DNA from: Amycolatopsis thailandensis
Lineage (GTDB): Bacteria; Actinomycetota; Actinomycetes; Mycobacteriales; Pseudonocardiaceae
Reading direction: 5' to 3'
DNA length: 64,000 nt
Assembly: GCF_002234405.1 (NCBI RefSeq)
Contig: NZ_NMQT01000124.1
Span: 96,151-160,150 of the forward strand
Both the position numbers and the translations under genes were made by a program. The notes below the pieces were generated by a model. The model was given only the letters and a program-made list of their open reading frames with translations. It did no database searches and was not told the DNA's origin. Shown here piece by piece: positions 38,590 through 47,385 of this stretch (the stretch's first letter is position 1; each line of letters starts with the position of its first letter).

Positions 38590-39915
38590 ATGGTCAAGAC
38601 GGCAGTGGAAATCGCGGCGGCTGTGCGCGCCAAGGAACTCGACCCGGTCGAGGTGACGCGTGAGGCGTTGGCCCGGATCGCGGCGGCGGACGGAGTGGTC
38701 GGTGCGTTCCGCCGGGTCAGGGCCGAGGAGGCGCTCGCCGAGGCCGCCGCCGTCGCCGAACGCGCGGACTTGGCCGACCTGCCGTTGGCCGGTGTGCCGG
38801 TCGCGGTCAAGGACGTCGCGCCGGTCGAGGGCGAGTATGCCTCGTGGGGGTCGCGCGCGGGTTCGTCGACGGTGTCCACAGAGGACGGTGAGATAGCCCG
38901 GCGGCTGCGCGCGGCCGGCGCGGTGATCGTCGGCCTGACCCGGGTACCGGAGCTGTGCATCTGGCCGTCGAGCGACGATCCGGACGGGACGGCGCGTAAC
39001 CCCCGCAACCCGTCCTACGCTGCGGGTGGTTCGTCGGGCGGGAGTGCCGCGGCCGTCGCGGCCGGGCTGGTGCCCATCGCGCACGGAACGGACGGCTTGG
39101 GCTCGATCCGGCTGCCGTCCGCGATGTGCGGCATCGTCGGGCTCAAACCCGGCAAGGGCGTGGTCCGCGTACCGGGGGAGGACGGCTGGTTCGGCCTGTC
39201 CACGCACGGTCCGATGACGACCACCGTCGCCGACGCGGCCGTGCTGATGTCGGTCCTCGCCGAACAGCCCGGCCTGGCGGACCTCATCGAGCCGAAGCGG
39301 TCTCGTATCGCCCTATCCACTCAGGTCCCGTTGACGAGGGCGCCCTTGCCACGCGCTTTCAGCCGGGCCGTCGCGCGGGCAGGCGAGCTGTTCAGCGCGG
39401 CTGGGCACACCGTCGCGCCCGGAACACCCCGGTACAACGCCGGTGCGATCGGTGGCCTTCTCGCGCGCTGGGTGGCGGGCCCGGCCGAACAAGCGGCGGA
39501 GTTCGACCTCGCCGCACTTCAGCCCCGCACACGTACGCACGTCCGGCTCGGGCGGCTGATGGCCAAACGAGTCCGGGAAAGCACCCGAGAGCACTGGCTG
39601 GAGCGCGCCGAAGAGTTCTTCGCAGACCACGACGTCCTGGTCACACCCGTGATCGCGACCCTCCCGCTCAAGGCCCGCAGGTGGCACGAAAGCCGGTGGA
39701 TCGCCAACGTGCTGCCGTCGGTGCGCGTGGCAGGTTTCGCCGGTCTGTGGAATCTCGCGGGCTATCCGGCGATGTCGGTGCCGGTCGGCGTGCACCCTTC
39801 GGGCATCCCCGCCTGCGTCCAGCTCGTCGCCGCGCCCGGCGGGGAAGCGCTCCTCCTCGGCCTCGCCGCCCAGCTCGAAACGGCCAATCCCTGGCCCCGC
39901 ACCACCGTCTCCTGA
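38590..39915 (+). CDS. Amidase-signature family amidase
   Basis: The 441-residue protein has the Ser-cisSer-Lys amidase triad: Lys in VPVAVKDVAPVEG near residue 77, the Gly/Ser-rich block AAGGSSGGSAAAVAAGLVPIAHGTDGLGSIRLPSAMCG, and C-terminal VAGFAGLWNLAGYPAMSVPVG. Such enzymes hydrolyse amides or the Glu-tRNA amide donor; the isolated location argues against GatA. A family C palindrome follows 17 bases after the stop. Confidence 0.93.
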   Translation: MVKTAVEIAAAVRAKELDPVEVTREALARIAAADGVVGAFRRVRAEEALAEAAAVAERADLADLPLAGVPVAVKDVAPVEGEYASWGSRAGSSTVSTEDGEIARRLRAAGAVIVGLTRVPELCIWPSSDDPDGTARNPRNPSYAAGGSSGGSAAAVAAGLVPIAHGTDGLGSIRLPSAMCGIVGLKPGKGVVRVPGEDGWFGLSTHGPMTTTVADAAVLMSVLAEQPGLADLIEPKRSRIALSTQVPLTRAPLPRAFSRAVARAGELFSAAGHTVAPGTPRYNAGAIGGLLARWVAGPAEQAAEFDLAALQPRTRTHVRLGRLMAKRVRESTREHWLERAEEFFADHDVLVTPVIATLPLKARRWHESRWIANVLPSVRVAGFAGLWNLAGYPAMSVPVGVHPSGIPACVQLVAAPGGEALLLGLAAQLETANPWPRTTVS

Positions 39916-39931
39916 CCCGAGTCGAAAAGAG

Positions 39932-39988
39932 AGCAAGGGACCTTTGCTATCGCTCTCCAAAAGAGAGTGACAGCAAAGGTCCCTTGCT
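39932..39988. repeat. Palindromic repeat, family C (copy 1)
   Basis: AGCAAGGGACCTTTGCT (39932-39948) and its exact complement (39972-39988) enclose a second small stem CTCTC/GAGAG. It lies between the convergent amidase and DivIVA-like genes. Confidence 0.92.
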
Positions 39989-40000
39989 ACTTCGCGCTGG

Positions 40001-41140
40001 TCAGGAGCCGGTTTTGGCCGGTGAGGGCTTCTGTCCGTTGGCCTTGGGGCCGTTCTGCTCGCTCTGTCCGTTCTTCGGCGCAGCGGCGGCAGGCGCCGAA
40101 GAAGCGGGCTTGGCGGGAGCGGGCTTGGCAGGCGTCGAAGCGGGCGCCTGAGCCGGAGCGGCGGCCTTCGACGCGGGCGCTTCGGCGGGCTTGCTCGCGG
40201 GCTTCGTCTCCTCGGCCTTGCTGTCGCCGCCGACGAGCTTCGAAGCGTGCGGGATCACCGACTCCTCGGGCAGCGCCGCGAGCATCGCTTCGCTTCCCTT
40301 CAGGACCTCGTCGGCTTGCAGCAGGCTCTTGCGGGCCTGCTCGCGGATCTCCGCCAGCCGCTCGACCTTCCGCTGGGCGGCTGTCGTGCGCTGAGCGGCG
40401 GTCGTCGTGGCCTCGTCGAGCCGGCGCTTGGCCTCGCTCGTCGCCTCGTCGATGCGGCGCTTGGCCTCCGCGGTGGCCTCCGCGATCCGGCGTTCGGCCT
40501 GGTTCTTGCTGGCCGTCTGCTGGTCGGCGATGTGCTTCTCGTGCGAAGCGCGCTGGGCCGAAATCGTCGCATCGAACTCGCGCTCGATCTTCCGGCGCTT
40601 GCGTTCGGCCTCGTTGTCCAGCAGTTCCCGGCGCTGGGCGGCCTCGACGGTCAGCCGCTGGACCTCGGCCCGGGTCTCGGCGAGCGCGGACTCGTGCTCC
40701 GAGTGCAGCGCGTCCGCCTGCTTGTCCAGCTCGGCGACGAGCCGCGTGTAGCGCTCACGGAGCTTCTTCGAGGCTTCGCTCGACGACGCCCAGTGCTTCT
40801 CGGCCGCGACTTCGGCACGCTTGGTGACCTCTTCCGCGCGCGCCTGCGCGAGCGTGACTGTGCGCTGCATCCGCTCGTCGAGGTCTTCGAGCCGCTCCGG
40901 TGGCTTCTTCAGTTCCTCGATCCTGGCGTTCAGCTTCGCCACCTCGTGGCGCACGGTTTCGAGTTCGCGCGTGGCCGAGGTCGCCTGCGCGATCGCGGCG
41001 TCGCGGTCGGTGATCACGCGATGCAGCTGGGCTTCGAGATGATCCAGATACTGGCGCACTTCGTTCCGGTCGAAGCCATGCCAGGCCTGGGTGTATTCGC
41101 GCCGCAGGGGCAACAGGCCGTTGTCTCGCTCGGGAACCAT
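40001..41140 (-). CDS. DivIVA-domain coiled-coil protein
   Basis: The 379-residue protein begins with a DivIVA-type N-terminal segment (LRREYTQAWHGFDRNEVRQYLDHLEAQL), which in this family senses curved membrane. About 230 residues of continuous coiled coil with Ala/Arg/Glu heptads follow, then an Ala/Lys/Pro-rich tail. It is a likely scaffold for polar growth or septum placement. It is not the canonical Wag31, which is shorter and lies by ftsZ. The start may be 41140 (ATG) or a GTG six bases upstream. Confidence 0.88.
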   Translation of the reverse strand: MVPERDNGLLPLRREYTQAWHGFDRNEVRQYLDHLEAQLHRVITDRDAAIAQATSATRELETVRHEVAKLNARIEELKKPPERLEDLDERMQRTVTLAQARAEEVTKRAEVAAEKHWASSSEASKKLRERYTRLVAELDKQADALHSEHESALAETRAEVQRLTVEAAQRRELLDNEAERKRRKIEREFDATISAQRASHEKHIADQQTASKNQAERRIAEATAEAKRRIDEATSEAKRRLDEATTTAAQRTTAAQRKVERLAEIREQARKSLLQADEVLKGSEAMLAALPEESVIPHASKLVGGDSKAEETKPASKPAEAPASKAAAPAQAPASTPAKPAPAKPASSAPAAAAPKNGQSEQNGPKANGQKPSPAKTGS

Positions 41141-41258
41141 GGCCACGACGGTACCTGCGTACCCGGCGTCGCCGTGGCCAGGCTTGGTGATTCACCGACG
41201 TGTGTCGGCTCTCAGCTGCGTTCCCTCACCTGAACGGCCGCCACCCGTGTGCGCAGTG

Positions 41259-43250
41259 TCACCAATGGAAGCCGCGGCTGAGCCGGGCGAGGGCCATCGC
41301 CGCCCGGGACAGATGCTGCTCACCCTTGCCGATTTTGAGTCCGCCGCCACCACCCGCGGCCGCGGAATCCGGGAACACGCGGAATCCTTGGTAGGCCACG
41401 GCATCCGTGAGGCCTGGGGTGAGCGTGTAAGCGAGCCCGATTGCTTGCCCGGCGGGCGTGCCGATGTGCTTCGGGCGCTCCTTCAGCGCCTTCATCACCA
41501 TGTCCGCGGCCTGATCCGGGGATTTCGTCGGGAACGCGTCGTAGATCTTCGTCGGCCGGATCATCGGTGTGCGCACGAGTGGCATGTGGATGGTCGTGAA
41601 GGTGATTCCGTCACCGTGGGTTTCGGTCGCGGCGATCCGGGAGAAATAGTCCAAAGCCGCCTTCGACGCCGCGTACGCCGAAAAGCGCGGCGCGATTCCC
41701 TGCACGCCGATCGACGAGACGTTGACGACATGCCCGAATTTGCGCTCGGACATATGCGGCAGGACCGCGAGGATCAGCCGCACCGCGCCGAAGTAGTTGA
41801 TCGCCATCGCGCGTTCGTAGTCGTGGAACCGGTCGTACGACAGTTTGATCGACCGCCGGATCGACCGGCCGGCGTTGTTCACGAGCATGTCGATCCGGCC
41901 GTGCTCGGCGAGCATGGCGTCGACGGCCTTGTGCACCGATTCCTCGTCGGTCAGGTCGGCCGGGTACACCGACGCCGTGCCGCCCGCGGCGATGATCTCG
42001 TCCCGCACCTCTTCGAGCTCGTGCTGCCGCCGCGCCACGAGCAGCGGCACCCCACCCGCGGCCGCGACCTTGATCGCGGTCGCCCGTCCGATGCCCGAGG
42101 ACGCGCCGGTGATGATCACGCGGCGGCCGTCCAGCTCGCCGCGCGGGCCGTGCTTGCGGGCGCGGAACGGGTCCAGGTGCTCACGCCAGTAGCGCCACAG
42201 GGTGGGCGCGTAATCCTCGATCCGCGGCACCTCGACGCCCGAGCCGATGAGGGCCTTGCGCGTCGACGCCGACGAGAACACCGACGGGAACGCCATGGTC
42301 TCCAGCAGCACCGGCGGGATGCCGAGCCGCTCCATCACGGCGTCGCGCGCGATCGTGAAGCCGGGGATGTGCTCGCTCAGCTTCACCAGGTTGACGATGC
42401 CCTTGGACACGCGTTCGTTGAGCTGGACGGAGATCGTCGGCGCGCCCGCCGCTTTCGCGAAGGCGTTGTAGACCGAGACGACCGGCTGAGGCTCGGGGTT
42501 GACCAGGTGGAACGCGCGACCGTCGAGGCCCTTGGTGGTGATCAGGGCGTTCAGCGACTCGGCGACATAGTCGACCGGGACGACGTTGGTGTCGCCGAGG
42601 TCGGGGCCGACGATCGGCACGTCGGGCAGCCCGGCCAGCCTGCTGATCGCGGGGAACAGGTAGTACGGGCCGTCGATCTTGTCCATCTCGCCGGTTTCGG
42701 AGTTCCCGACGACGACCGCGGGCCGGTACACCCGCCACGGCACGTCGTGCTGCTCGCGCACGAGGCGCTCCGCCTCGAACTTCGTGCGGTGGTACGGCGT
42801 GACGAGCCGCTGGCCGACGTCGAACATCTCCTCGGTGAACATGCCCTCGTGGTCACCGGCGACGGCGACCGAGGACACGTGGTGCAGGCAGCCCGCGTTC
42901 AGGTCGGCGGCGAGCGCGATCACCTGCGCGGTGCCTTCGACGTTGGCCTTGATGCTGGCTTCGTCGTCGGCGGTGAGGTCGTAGAGGGCGGCGAGGTGCA
43001 CGACGTGATCGACACCGCGAAGCTTCTCCCGGTCTTCTTCACCGACGCCGAGCAGCGGCTCGCCGAGATCACCGGTGACGAGGGTGACGCGCTCCGGATG
43101 CGGCCAGGCGTTCACGAGTTTCGCGAGTTTGTCCCGTGAGGACGCTCGGACGACGAGCGCGACCTTGTCGACGTCCTCCCTGGCGAGCAGCAGCCGGGTG
43201 AACTGGCGCCCGATCAGTCCGGTCGCCCCGGTCACCAGAAAAGTCGCCAT
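41259..43250 (-). CDS. Double-SDR fatty acyl-CoA reductase-like protein
   Basis: This 663-residue protein joins two Rossmann dehydrogenases. The N-terminal half (MATFLVTGATGLIGRQFTRLLL, then YHRTKFEAERLV) is the NAD_binding_4/male-sterility type that reduces acyl-CoA. The C-terminal half (RRVIITGASSGIGRATAIKVAAAGG, NNAGRSIRRS, YAASKAALDYFSR) is a classical SDR. The order and length match mycobacterial AcrA1-type (Rv3391) acyl-CoA reductases, which make fatty aldehydes or alcohols. Wax-ester or lipid-alcohol synthesis is inferred. Confidence 0.9.
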   Translation of the reverse strand: MATFLVTGATGLIGRQFTRLLLAREDVDKVALVVRASSRDKLAKLVNAWPHPERVTLVTGDLGEPLLGVGEEDREKLRGVDHVVHLAALYDLTADDEASIKANVEGTAQVIALAADLNAGCLHHVSSVAVAGDHEGMFTEEMFDVGQRLVTPYHRTKFEAERLVREQHDVPWRVYRPAVVVGNSETGEMDKIDGPYYLFPAISRLAGLPDVPIVGPDLGDTNVVPVDYVAESLNALITTKGLDGRAFHLVNPEPQPVVSVYNAFAKAAGAPTISVQLNERVSKGIVNLVKLSEHIPGFTIARDAVMERLGIPPVLLETMAFPSVFSSASTRKALIGSGVEVPRIEDYAPTLWRYWREHLDPFRARKHGPRGELDGRRVIITGASSGIGRATAIKVAAAGGVPLLVARRQHELEEVRDEIIAAGGTASVYPADLTDEESVHKAVDAMLAEHGRIDMLVNNAGRSIRRSIKLSYDRFHDYERAMAINYFGAVRLILAVLPHMSERKFGHVVNVSSIGVQGIAPRFSAYAASKAALDYFSRIAATETHGDGITFTTIHMPLVRTPMIRPTKIYDAFPTKSPDQAADMVMKALKERPKHIGTPAGQAIGLAYTLTPGLTDAVAYQGFRVFPDSAAAGGGGGLKIGKGEQHLSRAAMALARLSRGFHW

Positions 43251-43350
43251 CCGCCTCACCCTTCACCGTGCTCGCCCGCGTCCACAGGCATTGTGCTGCA
43301 TCATCACGGTGAGGACCACCGTCGCGTCCCGTGAAGTTACTCACGGGTAA

Positions 43351-44034
43351 CTAGGCGGGGTCGGCGATGACGACCCGGTTCTCGGCGTAGCCGGTCTCTC
43401 CGCCGACCCAGCGGCCGCCGCAGGTGACGAGGACTATCCGATGTGGACCGGACTGGCCGAACAGCTCGTCCGCGCGCTGCGGCAGTTCGTTCTTCTTCAG
43501 CGTGATCAACTGGGAAACCTTGTACCGCCAGGACTTCCCGGCCTTGTCGACCACGGTGACGGCGCCGCCGATCCGCTCGGTCCACAGTTCCGCGAACGGA
43601 CCCGTCGCGCCCTTCCAGTTCACGTGCCCGGCGAAGACGCTCGCCCCGGTCGCCGAACTCAGCTCGGCGCCCCACCAGGTCACCTCGCCGAGGTTCTCCG
43701 GCACCGGAAGCTCCGCGCCCGGCCCGAGCTCCTTGCGGATCAGCTTCGCGCCCCCGCCGGCTGGCAGCCGGATCGTCCCCGGCCCCTGCGGTTTCGGGGC
43801 CTCGGGTTCCTTCGAAGGCGGCGGAGCCGAGGGCGGTGTCGTGGGGACGATTTCCGGCGGAGGCGGCACCTCCTGCTGGGCGGGCGCCGCCGGGGCACCG
43901 CCCGCGACGGAGACGGAGACGGCCTGAGCCGTCCCCGTCACCACGGTCGTCGGCGGCCAGATGAGCAAGGCCGCGACGAGGTCCGCGCACAGGACCGTGA
44001 CGGCTCCCAGCGCGAACCCACGTCGTAATGACAT
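43351..44034 (-). CDS. Class F sortase
   Basis: The 227-residue protein has an N-terminal membrane anchor (GFALGAVTVLCADLVAALLIWP), a Pro-rich linker, and a sortase barrel. The catalytic His is in SVFAGHVNWKG, the Cys in RIVLVTCGGRWV and the Arg in GYAENRVVIADP. It links a surface protein to the wall or polymerises pilins outside the cell. The next gene upstream on this strand encodes the likely substrate, 13 bases away. Confidence 0.93.
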   Translation of the reverse strand: MSLRRGFALGAVTVLCADLVAALLIWPPTTVVTGTAQAVSVSVAGGAPAAPAQQEVPPPPEIVPTTPPSAPPPSKEPEAPKPQGPGTIRLPAGGGAKLIRKELGPGAELPVPENLGEVTWWGAELSSATGASVFAGHVNWKGATGPFAELWTERIGGAVTVVDKAGKSWRYKVSQLITLKKNELPQRADELFGQSGPHRIVLVTCGGRWVGGETGYAENRVVIADPA

Positions 44035-44047
44035 TCCCGAAACCTCT

Positions 44048-45517
44048 TTAGCGTCGCGAGGACCGCCGCGCGGCCACGCCCACCATCACCGAACCGAGCA
44101 GCGCGAGCGCGCCGACGCCGAGGATCCCGGCGGTCGACGCCGTGTTCTCGACGGTGCCCTGCATCATCGCCACCGGCCGGTCACCGGCGGGGATGGTGCG
44201 CGGTACCTCGTTGGGCGTGTTGGCGACCTTGAGCGCCAGCGTCTCACCCGGCTTGACCTCACCGCAGGCGGACGGCGGATTCTTCGGGTCGAACGCGTTG
44301 GTGTAGCCCGGCGGCGCGTTGACCTCGACCACGCAGATCTCCTGCGGGCTCCGCAGATTCTCGACGGTGACCGTCCCGTTCTCACCCTCGGTGGTGACGA
44401 CGGCGGGCTTGCCGTCGGCGCCGTTGAGCGGCTTGCCGTCCTGGCCGAGAGCGGCGGCTGTCTTGTCCTTGGCGGTGATCCGCAGCGCGGCGCCCGCGAT
44501 GCCCTTGCCGGTCTTCGCGTCGACCTTGGTCACCTGGACCTTGCCCGGCTTCGAGACGACCGCGACACCCTGTGCCTTCAGTTCCTTCTCGCCACCGGTC
44601 GAGACGACCTTCTGCACCCCGGTCTCGACCGGGAACTGCACGTACGGCCGGTCCGCGGGTGCCGAAAGGGCGCTGGACAGCTTCGGCTGGTCACCGGTCG
44701 GCGTGACCTTGACCGTGACGGTGCCGTCCTCGCCCGTCTTCACCGTGGTGGCTTTCTCGGCCTTGGCGTTCGAGGTCGACGCGGCCTTCGTGGCCTCGCC
44801 GTCCTCGACGGTCGCGTTCGACGGCGTGAGCCGCACGGGCACCCCGGAGACGCCCTTGCCCTTGGCGTTCTTGACGCTGATCGTCCACTCGCCCGCGGTG
44901 CCGATGTGCTGGTCTTCCTTCGGCGGCGCGATCGCGGTGGTCCACGGACCCCGGTTGGCCTCGGCGTCCTTGGTCAGCTTCTCGACGGCCGCGGCGGCGT
45001 CGGAATGCTGCGCCTGCAGCTTGCCGAGGTGGCTTTTGACGTCGTAGCCGATCTTCTCCGGAGGAAGGTTCGGCTTGAGGTCCTCGTCGGAGCGCGGCTT
45101 CGAAGTCCACGAGTGCAGCAGGTGCGCGAGCGCCGCGGCTTCGGCGTTGTCCTTGGTGCCGCCGTAGCGCAGCAGCAGGTAGGAGATGTTGGCGGCGGTG
45201 TCCTCGGGAAGCTTCGCGCCCCACTTGTCGAGGAGTTCGTCACCGGGCTGGTACTTCTCGTTCGTGTCCGGCGCCTTGAGCTGGAAGGAGACGCAGAACA
45301 CGTGCTTGCCGTTGACGACGTACGAGCCGAGCCAGTCCCGTTCTCTGGGCTTGCTGTCGACGGTCTGGCCGGGCGTGACCTGGTAGCCGACGCCCTCCTC
45401 CTTGGCCGCCGAAGCAGGTGTCGCCGCGACGGTGGCGGACAGCGCGCCGAGCAGGCACGTCGCGATCAGGCTGGTCAAGGCGCGCGAACGCACGCTCGGG
45501 CGTGTGGTCCACCCCAT
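44048..45517 (-). CDS. Surface protein with SpaA/Cna-B-like domain, sortase neighbour
   Basis: From the ATG at 45517 (AAAGGAG site) this is a 489-residue exported protein. It has a signal peptide ending PASAA, an N-terminal domain of about 170 residues with VNGKHVFCVSFQLKAP (thioester-domain-like, uncertain), Ig-like segments, a SpaA-type domain (VQVTKVDAKTGKGIAGAALRI…VNAPPGYTNAF), a hydrophobic helix and a basic tail (RRSSRR). The architecture is that of a sortase substrate, but I find no LPXTG or LAXTG motif before the helix. It is co-transcribed with the class F sortase. Confidence 0.85.
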   Translation of the reverse strand: MGWTTRPSVRSRALTSLIATCLLGALSATVAATPASAAKEEGVGYQVTPGQTVDSKPRERDWLGSYVVNGKHVFCVSFQLKAPDTNEKYQPGDELLDKWGAKLPEDTAANISYLLLRYGGTKDNAEAAALAHLLHSWTSKPRSDEDLKPNLPPEKIGYDVKSHLGKLQAQHSDAAAAVEKLTKDAEANRGPWTTAIAPPKEDQHIGTAGEWTISVKNAKGKGVSGVPVRLTPSNATVEDGEATKAASTSNAKAEKATTVKTGEDGTVTVKVTPTGDQPKLSSALSAPADRPYVQFPVETGVQKVVSTGGEKELKAQGVAVVSKPGKVQVTKVDAKTGKGIAGAALRITAKDKTAAALGQDGKPLNGADGKPAVVTTEGENGTVTVENLRSPQEICVVEVNAPPGYTNAFDPKNPPSACGEVKPGETLALKVANTPNEVPRTIPAGDRPVAMMQGTVENTASTAGILGVGALALLGSVMVGVAARRSSRR

Positions 45518-45830
45518 GGTGTGTTGACTCCTTTGGCCGTGCTCTGCCCCGACGCATTTACGTTGACGCAGGTCACACGATCGATAGGTTCCCCGACACG
45601 CCTTCGGTGAGTATCCGAACACGCAACGTGCAGGGTGTCCTGTGAGCAGCGGTTTTGGCAATAGGTCATCAGGTGGGGTATCGGTGAACGGTCGTGATCT
45701 CCGCCGCATACGGTGTGGGGGATGGGCTCCGGGTCGAATGTGAGTAAAGTCGTCTTTACTTCGACGGGAACCGGGCGGCCCCCGCGGTCGTTGAACCCGA
45801 TGCAGGTGCCAGTAGATCCAGGAGGATCAG
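45518..45830. other. Intergenic promoter region between surface-protein and Bax-inhibitor genes
   Basis: This 313-base gap separates two divergent genes. It holds a possible plus-strand promoter TTGACG (45563-45568)–16–TAGGTT (45585-45590), and the perfect palindrome AGTAAAG-TCGT-CTTTACT at 45743-45760, about 70 bases before the Bax-inhibitor gene. I see no coding frame of quality in it. Confidence 0.5.
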
Positions 45831-46667
45831 GTGCGATCCAGTAGCAACCCGGCGTTCCGGAACCTGCCGCGTGGCGCGGCGCAGTACGGACCCAACGTAG
45901 GCTTCAACCAACCCCAGGGCGGCGTGCCCGGCTACGGCCCTCCGCAGACCTCCGCCGGTGCCGACGACCGTCCGATGACCGTTGACGACGTCGTCATCAA
46001 GACGGCGCTGAGCCTCGGCACCGCGCTGGTGACCGGTGTGCTCACCGCGATCTGGGCCATCAGCCAGATCTCGACCTCGGCTTCGGGCAAGGTCACCGCC
46101 ATCCCGGGCGCCGTGATCGGCGCGCTCGTCGGCGGCATGATCGTCGGCCTCGTGATCTCGCTCGTCATCATCTTCAAGCAGAAGCCGAGCGGCCCGCTCA
46201 CGCTCGCGTACTCGGCTGCCGAGGGTGTCTTCCTCGGTGCGATCAGCGGTCTGTTCGAACTGCTCTACCCGGGCATCGCGATCCAGGCGATCATCGGTAC
46301 CGCGGGTGTGTTCATCGCGATGCTGGTCGTCTACAAGACCGGGGCGGTCAAGGTCACCCCGAAGCTGACCAAGTGGATCATCGGCGCCGTCGTCGGTGTC
46401 GCGATCCTGATGCTGGTCAACCTCATCACCAGCTTCTTCGGCTTCAACCCGCTGCGTGACGGCGGGCCGATCGCGATCATCTTCAGCCTCGTGGTGATCG
46501 GTGTCGCGGCGTTCAGCTTCCTGCTCGACTTCGACCAGGCCGACCGGATGATCCGCGAAGGCATGCCGTCGAAGTGGGCGTGGTTCGCCGCCTTCGGCCT
46601 GATGACCACGCTGGTCTGGCTGTACCTCGAGATCCTGCGACTGCTGTCGTATTTCCAAAACGATTGA
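45831..46667 (+). CDS. Bax inhibitor-1/YccA family membrane protein
   Basis: This 278-residue protein has a Gly/Pro-rich cytoplasmic N-terminus and seven hydrophobic helices. Family-typical segments are YSAAEGVFLGAISGLFE and FGLMTTLVWLYLEILRLLS near the C-terminus. YccA/BI-1 proteins act in membrane quality control or pH-sensitive calcium leak; the role in actinobacteria is unknown. The GTG start follows an AGGAGG site at 45820-45825. A T-run terminator follows. Confidence 0.93.
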   Translation: MRSSSNPAFRNLPRGAAQYGPNVGFNQPQGGVPGYGPPQTSAGADDRPMTVDDVVIKTALSLGTALVTGVLTAIWAISQISTSASGKVTAIPGAVIGALVGGMIVGLVISLVIIFKQKPSGPLTLAYSAAEGVFLGAISGLFELLYPGIAIQAIIGTAGVFIAMLVVYKTGAVKVTPKLTKWIIGAVVGVAILMLVNLITSFFGFNPLRDGGPIAIIFSLVVIGVAAFSFLLDFDQADRMIREGMPSKWAWFAAFGLMTTLVWLYLEILRLLSYFQND

Positions 46668-46683
46668 CGCGGGTTCTCCACGG

Positions 46684-46716
46684 AAGGGCGCTCCGAGCGA
46701 TCGGGGCGCCCTTTTC
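46684..46716 (+). terminator. Intrinsic terminator of the Bax-inhibitor gene
   Basis: AAGGGCGC (46684-46691) pairs with GCGCCCTT (46706-46713), followed by TTCC. It lies 17 bases after the stop codon. Confidence 0.7.
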
Positions 46717-46740
46717 CGTTCCCGTGAATACTCTGACCCC

Positions 46741-47274
46741 ATGACCGAGCACAGTGGCGAACCCGCCAGGCCGAGGCGATCCAAGTGGTTCTGGGTGGGC
46801 ATCCTGGTGCCGGTCGCGATCGTGGTGCTCAGCGCGTCGTCGTGGATCGTCGGGTACCTCTCGAACACCGACGACGTCCAGGTGGGCGACTGCTACGCGA
46901 TCACCACGTTCGGCGACGTCGACGCCGATCCGGCCAAGGCGGACTGCGGTTCGAACGAGGCCAACGCGAAGGCCGGGGCGAAAGTCGACGCCGGCGGCGC
47001 GTGCCCGGCGGGCGAGTACGACCAGCTCGTCGTCGACAAGACGTTCGCGTCGTACAAGCTCTGCATGATGATCAACGCGAAGCAGGGCGACTGCCTCGAG
47101 AACTTCCTGGCCGACAGCGTGGCTTATCAAAAGGTCGCCTGCTCGGAGCCGACGAAGGACGCGGAGGTCGTGAAGGTCGTCGACAGTGTCGCGACCTGTG
47201 ATGACACCGAGGCGACCCATCTCAAGAGCTACTCGACGCCGCCTTCGACGGTCTGCGTCAAGAGCACCAAATAG
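46741..47274 (+). CDS. LppU/SCO3897-like membrane-anchored protein (copy 1)
   Basis: The 177-residue protein has a short basic cytoplasmic start, one membrane helix (FWVGILVPVAIVVLSASSWIVG) and an outer domain with regularly spaced Cys (VGDCYAI, KADCGSNEA, GACPAGEYD, YKLCMMINAKQGDC, QKVACSEP, VATCDD, STVCVK). These probably form four disulfides. LppU-like families have no known function. It is a clear paralogue of the next gene; the two match from GDC to the C-terminus. Confidence 0.82.
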   Translation: MTEHSGEPARPRRSKWFWVGILVPVAIVVLSASSWIVGYLSNTDDVQVGDCYAITTFGDVDADPAKADCGSNEANAKAGAKVDAGGACPAGEYDQLVVDKTFASYKLCMMINAKQGDCLENFLADSVAYQKVACSEPTKDAEVVKVVDSVATCDDTEATHLKSYSTPPSTVCVKSTK

Positions 47275-47385
47275 CGACCTCGACCAGGGGCTTTCACCCG
47301 TTTGGGGGGTCGGTTTATGGGGTTGATCACGTTCAGTGTTTGATACCGGGGTTCTCATTCCTCTTTACACCTGTGAGGTTTCTCG

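Noticed and set aside
41091..43139. Long plus-strand frame opposite the double SDR gene
   Set aside because: It is a shadow of the minus-strand reductase, which has two complete Rossmann signatures.
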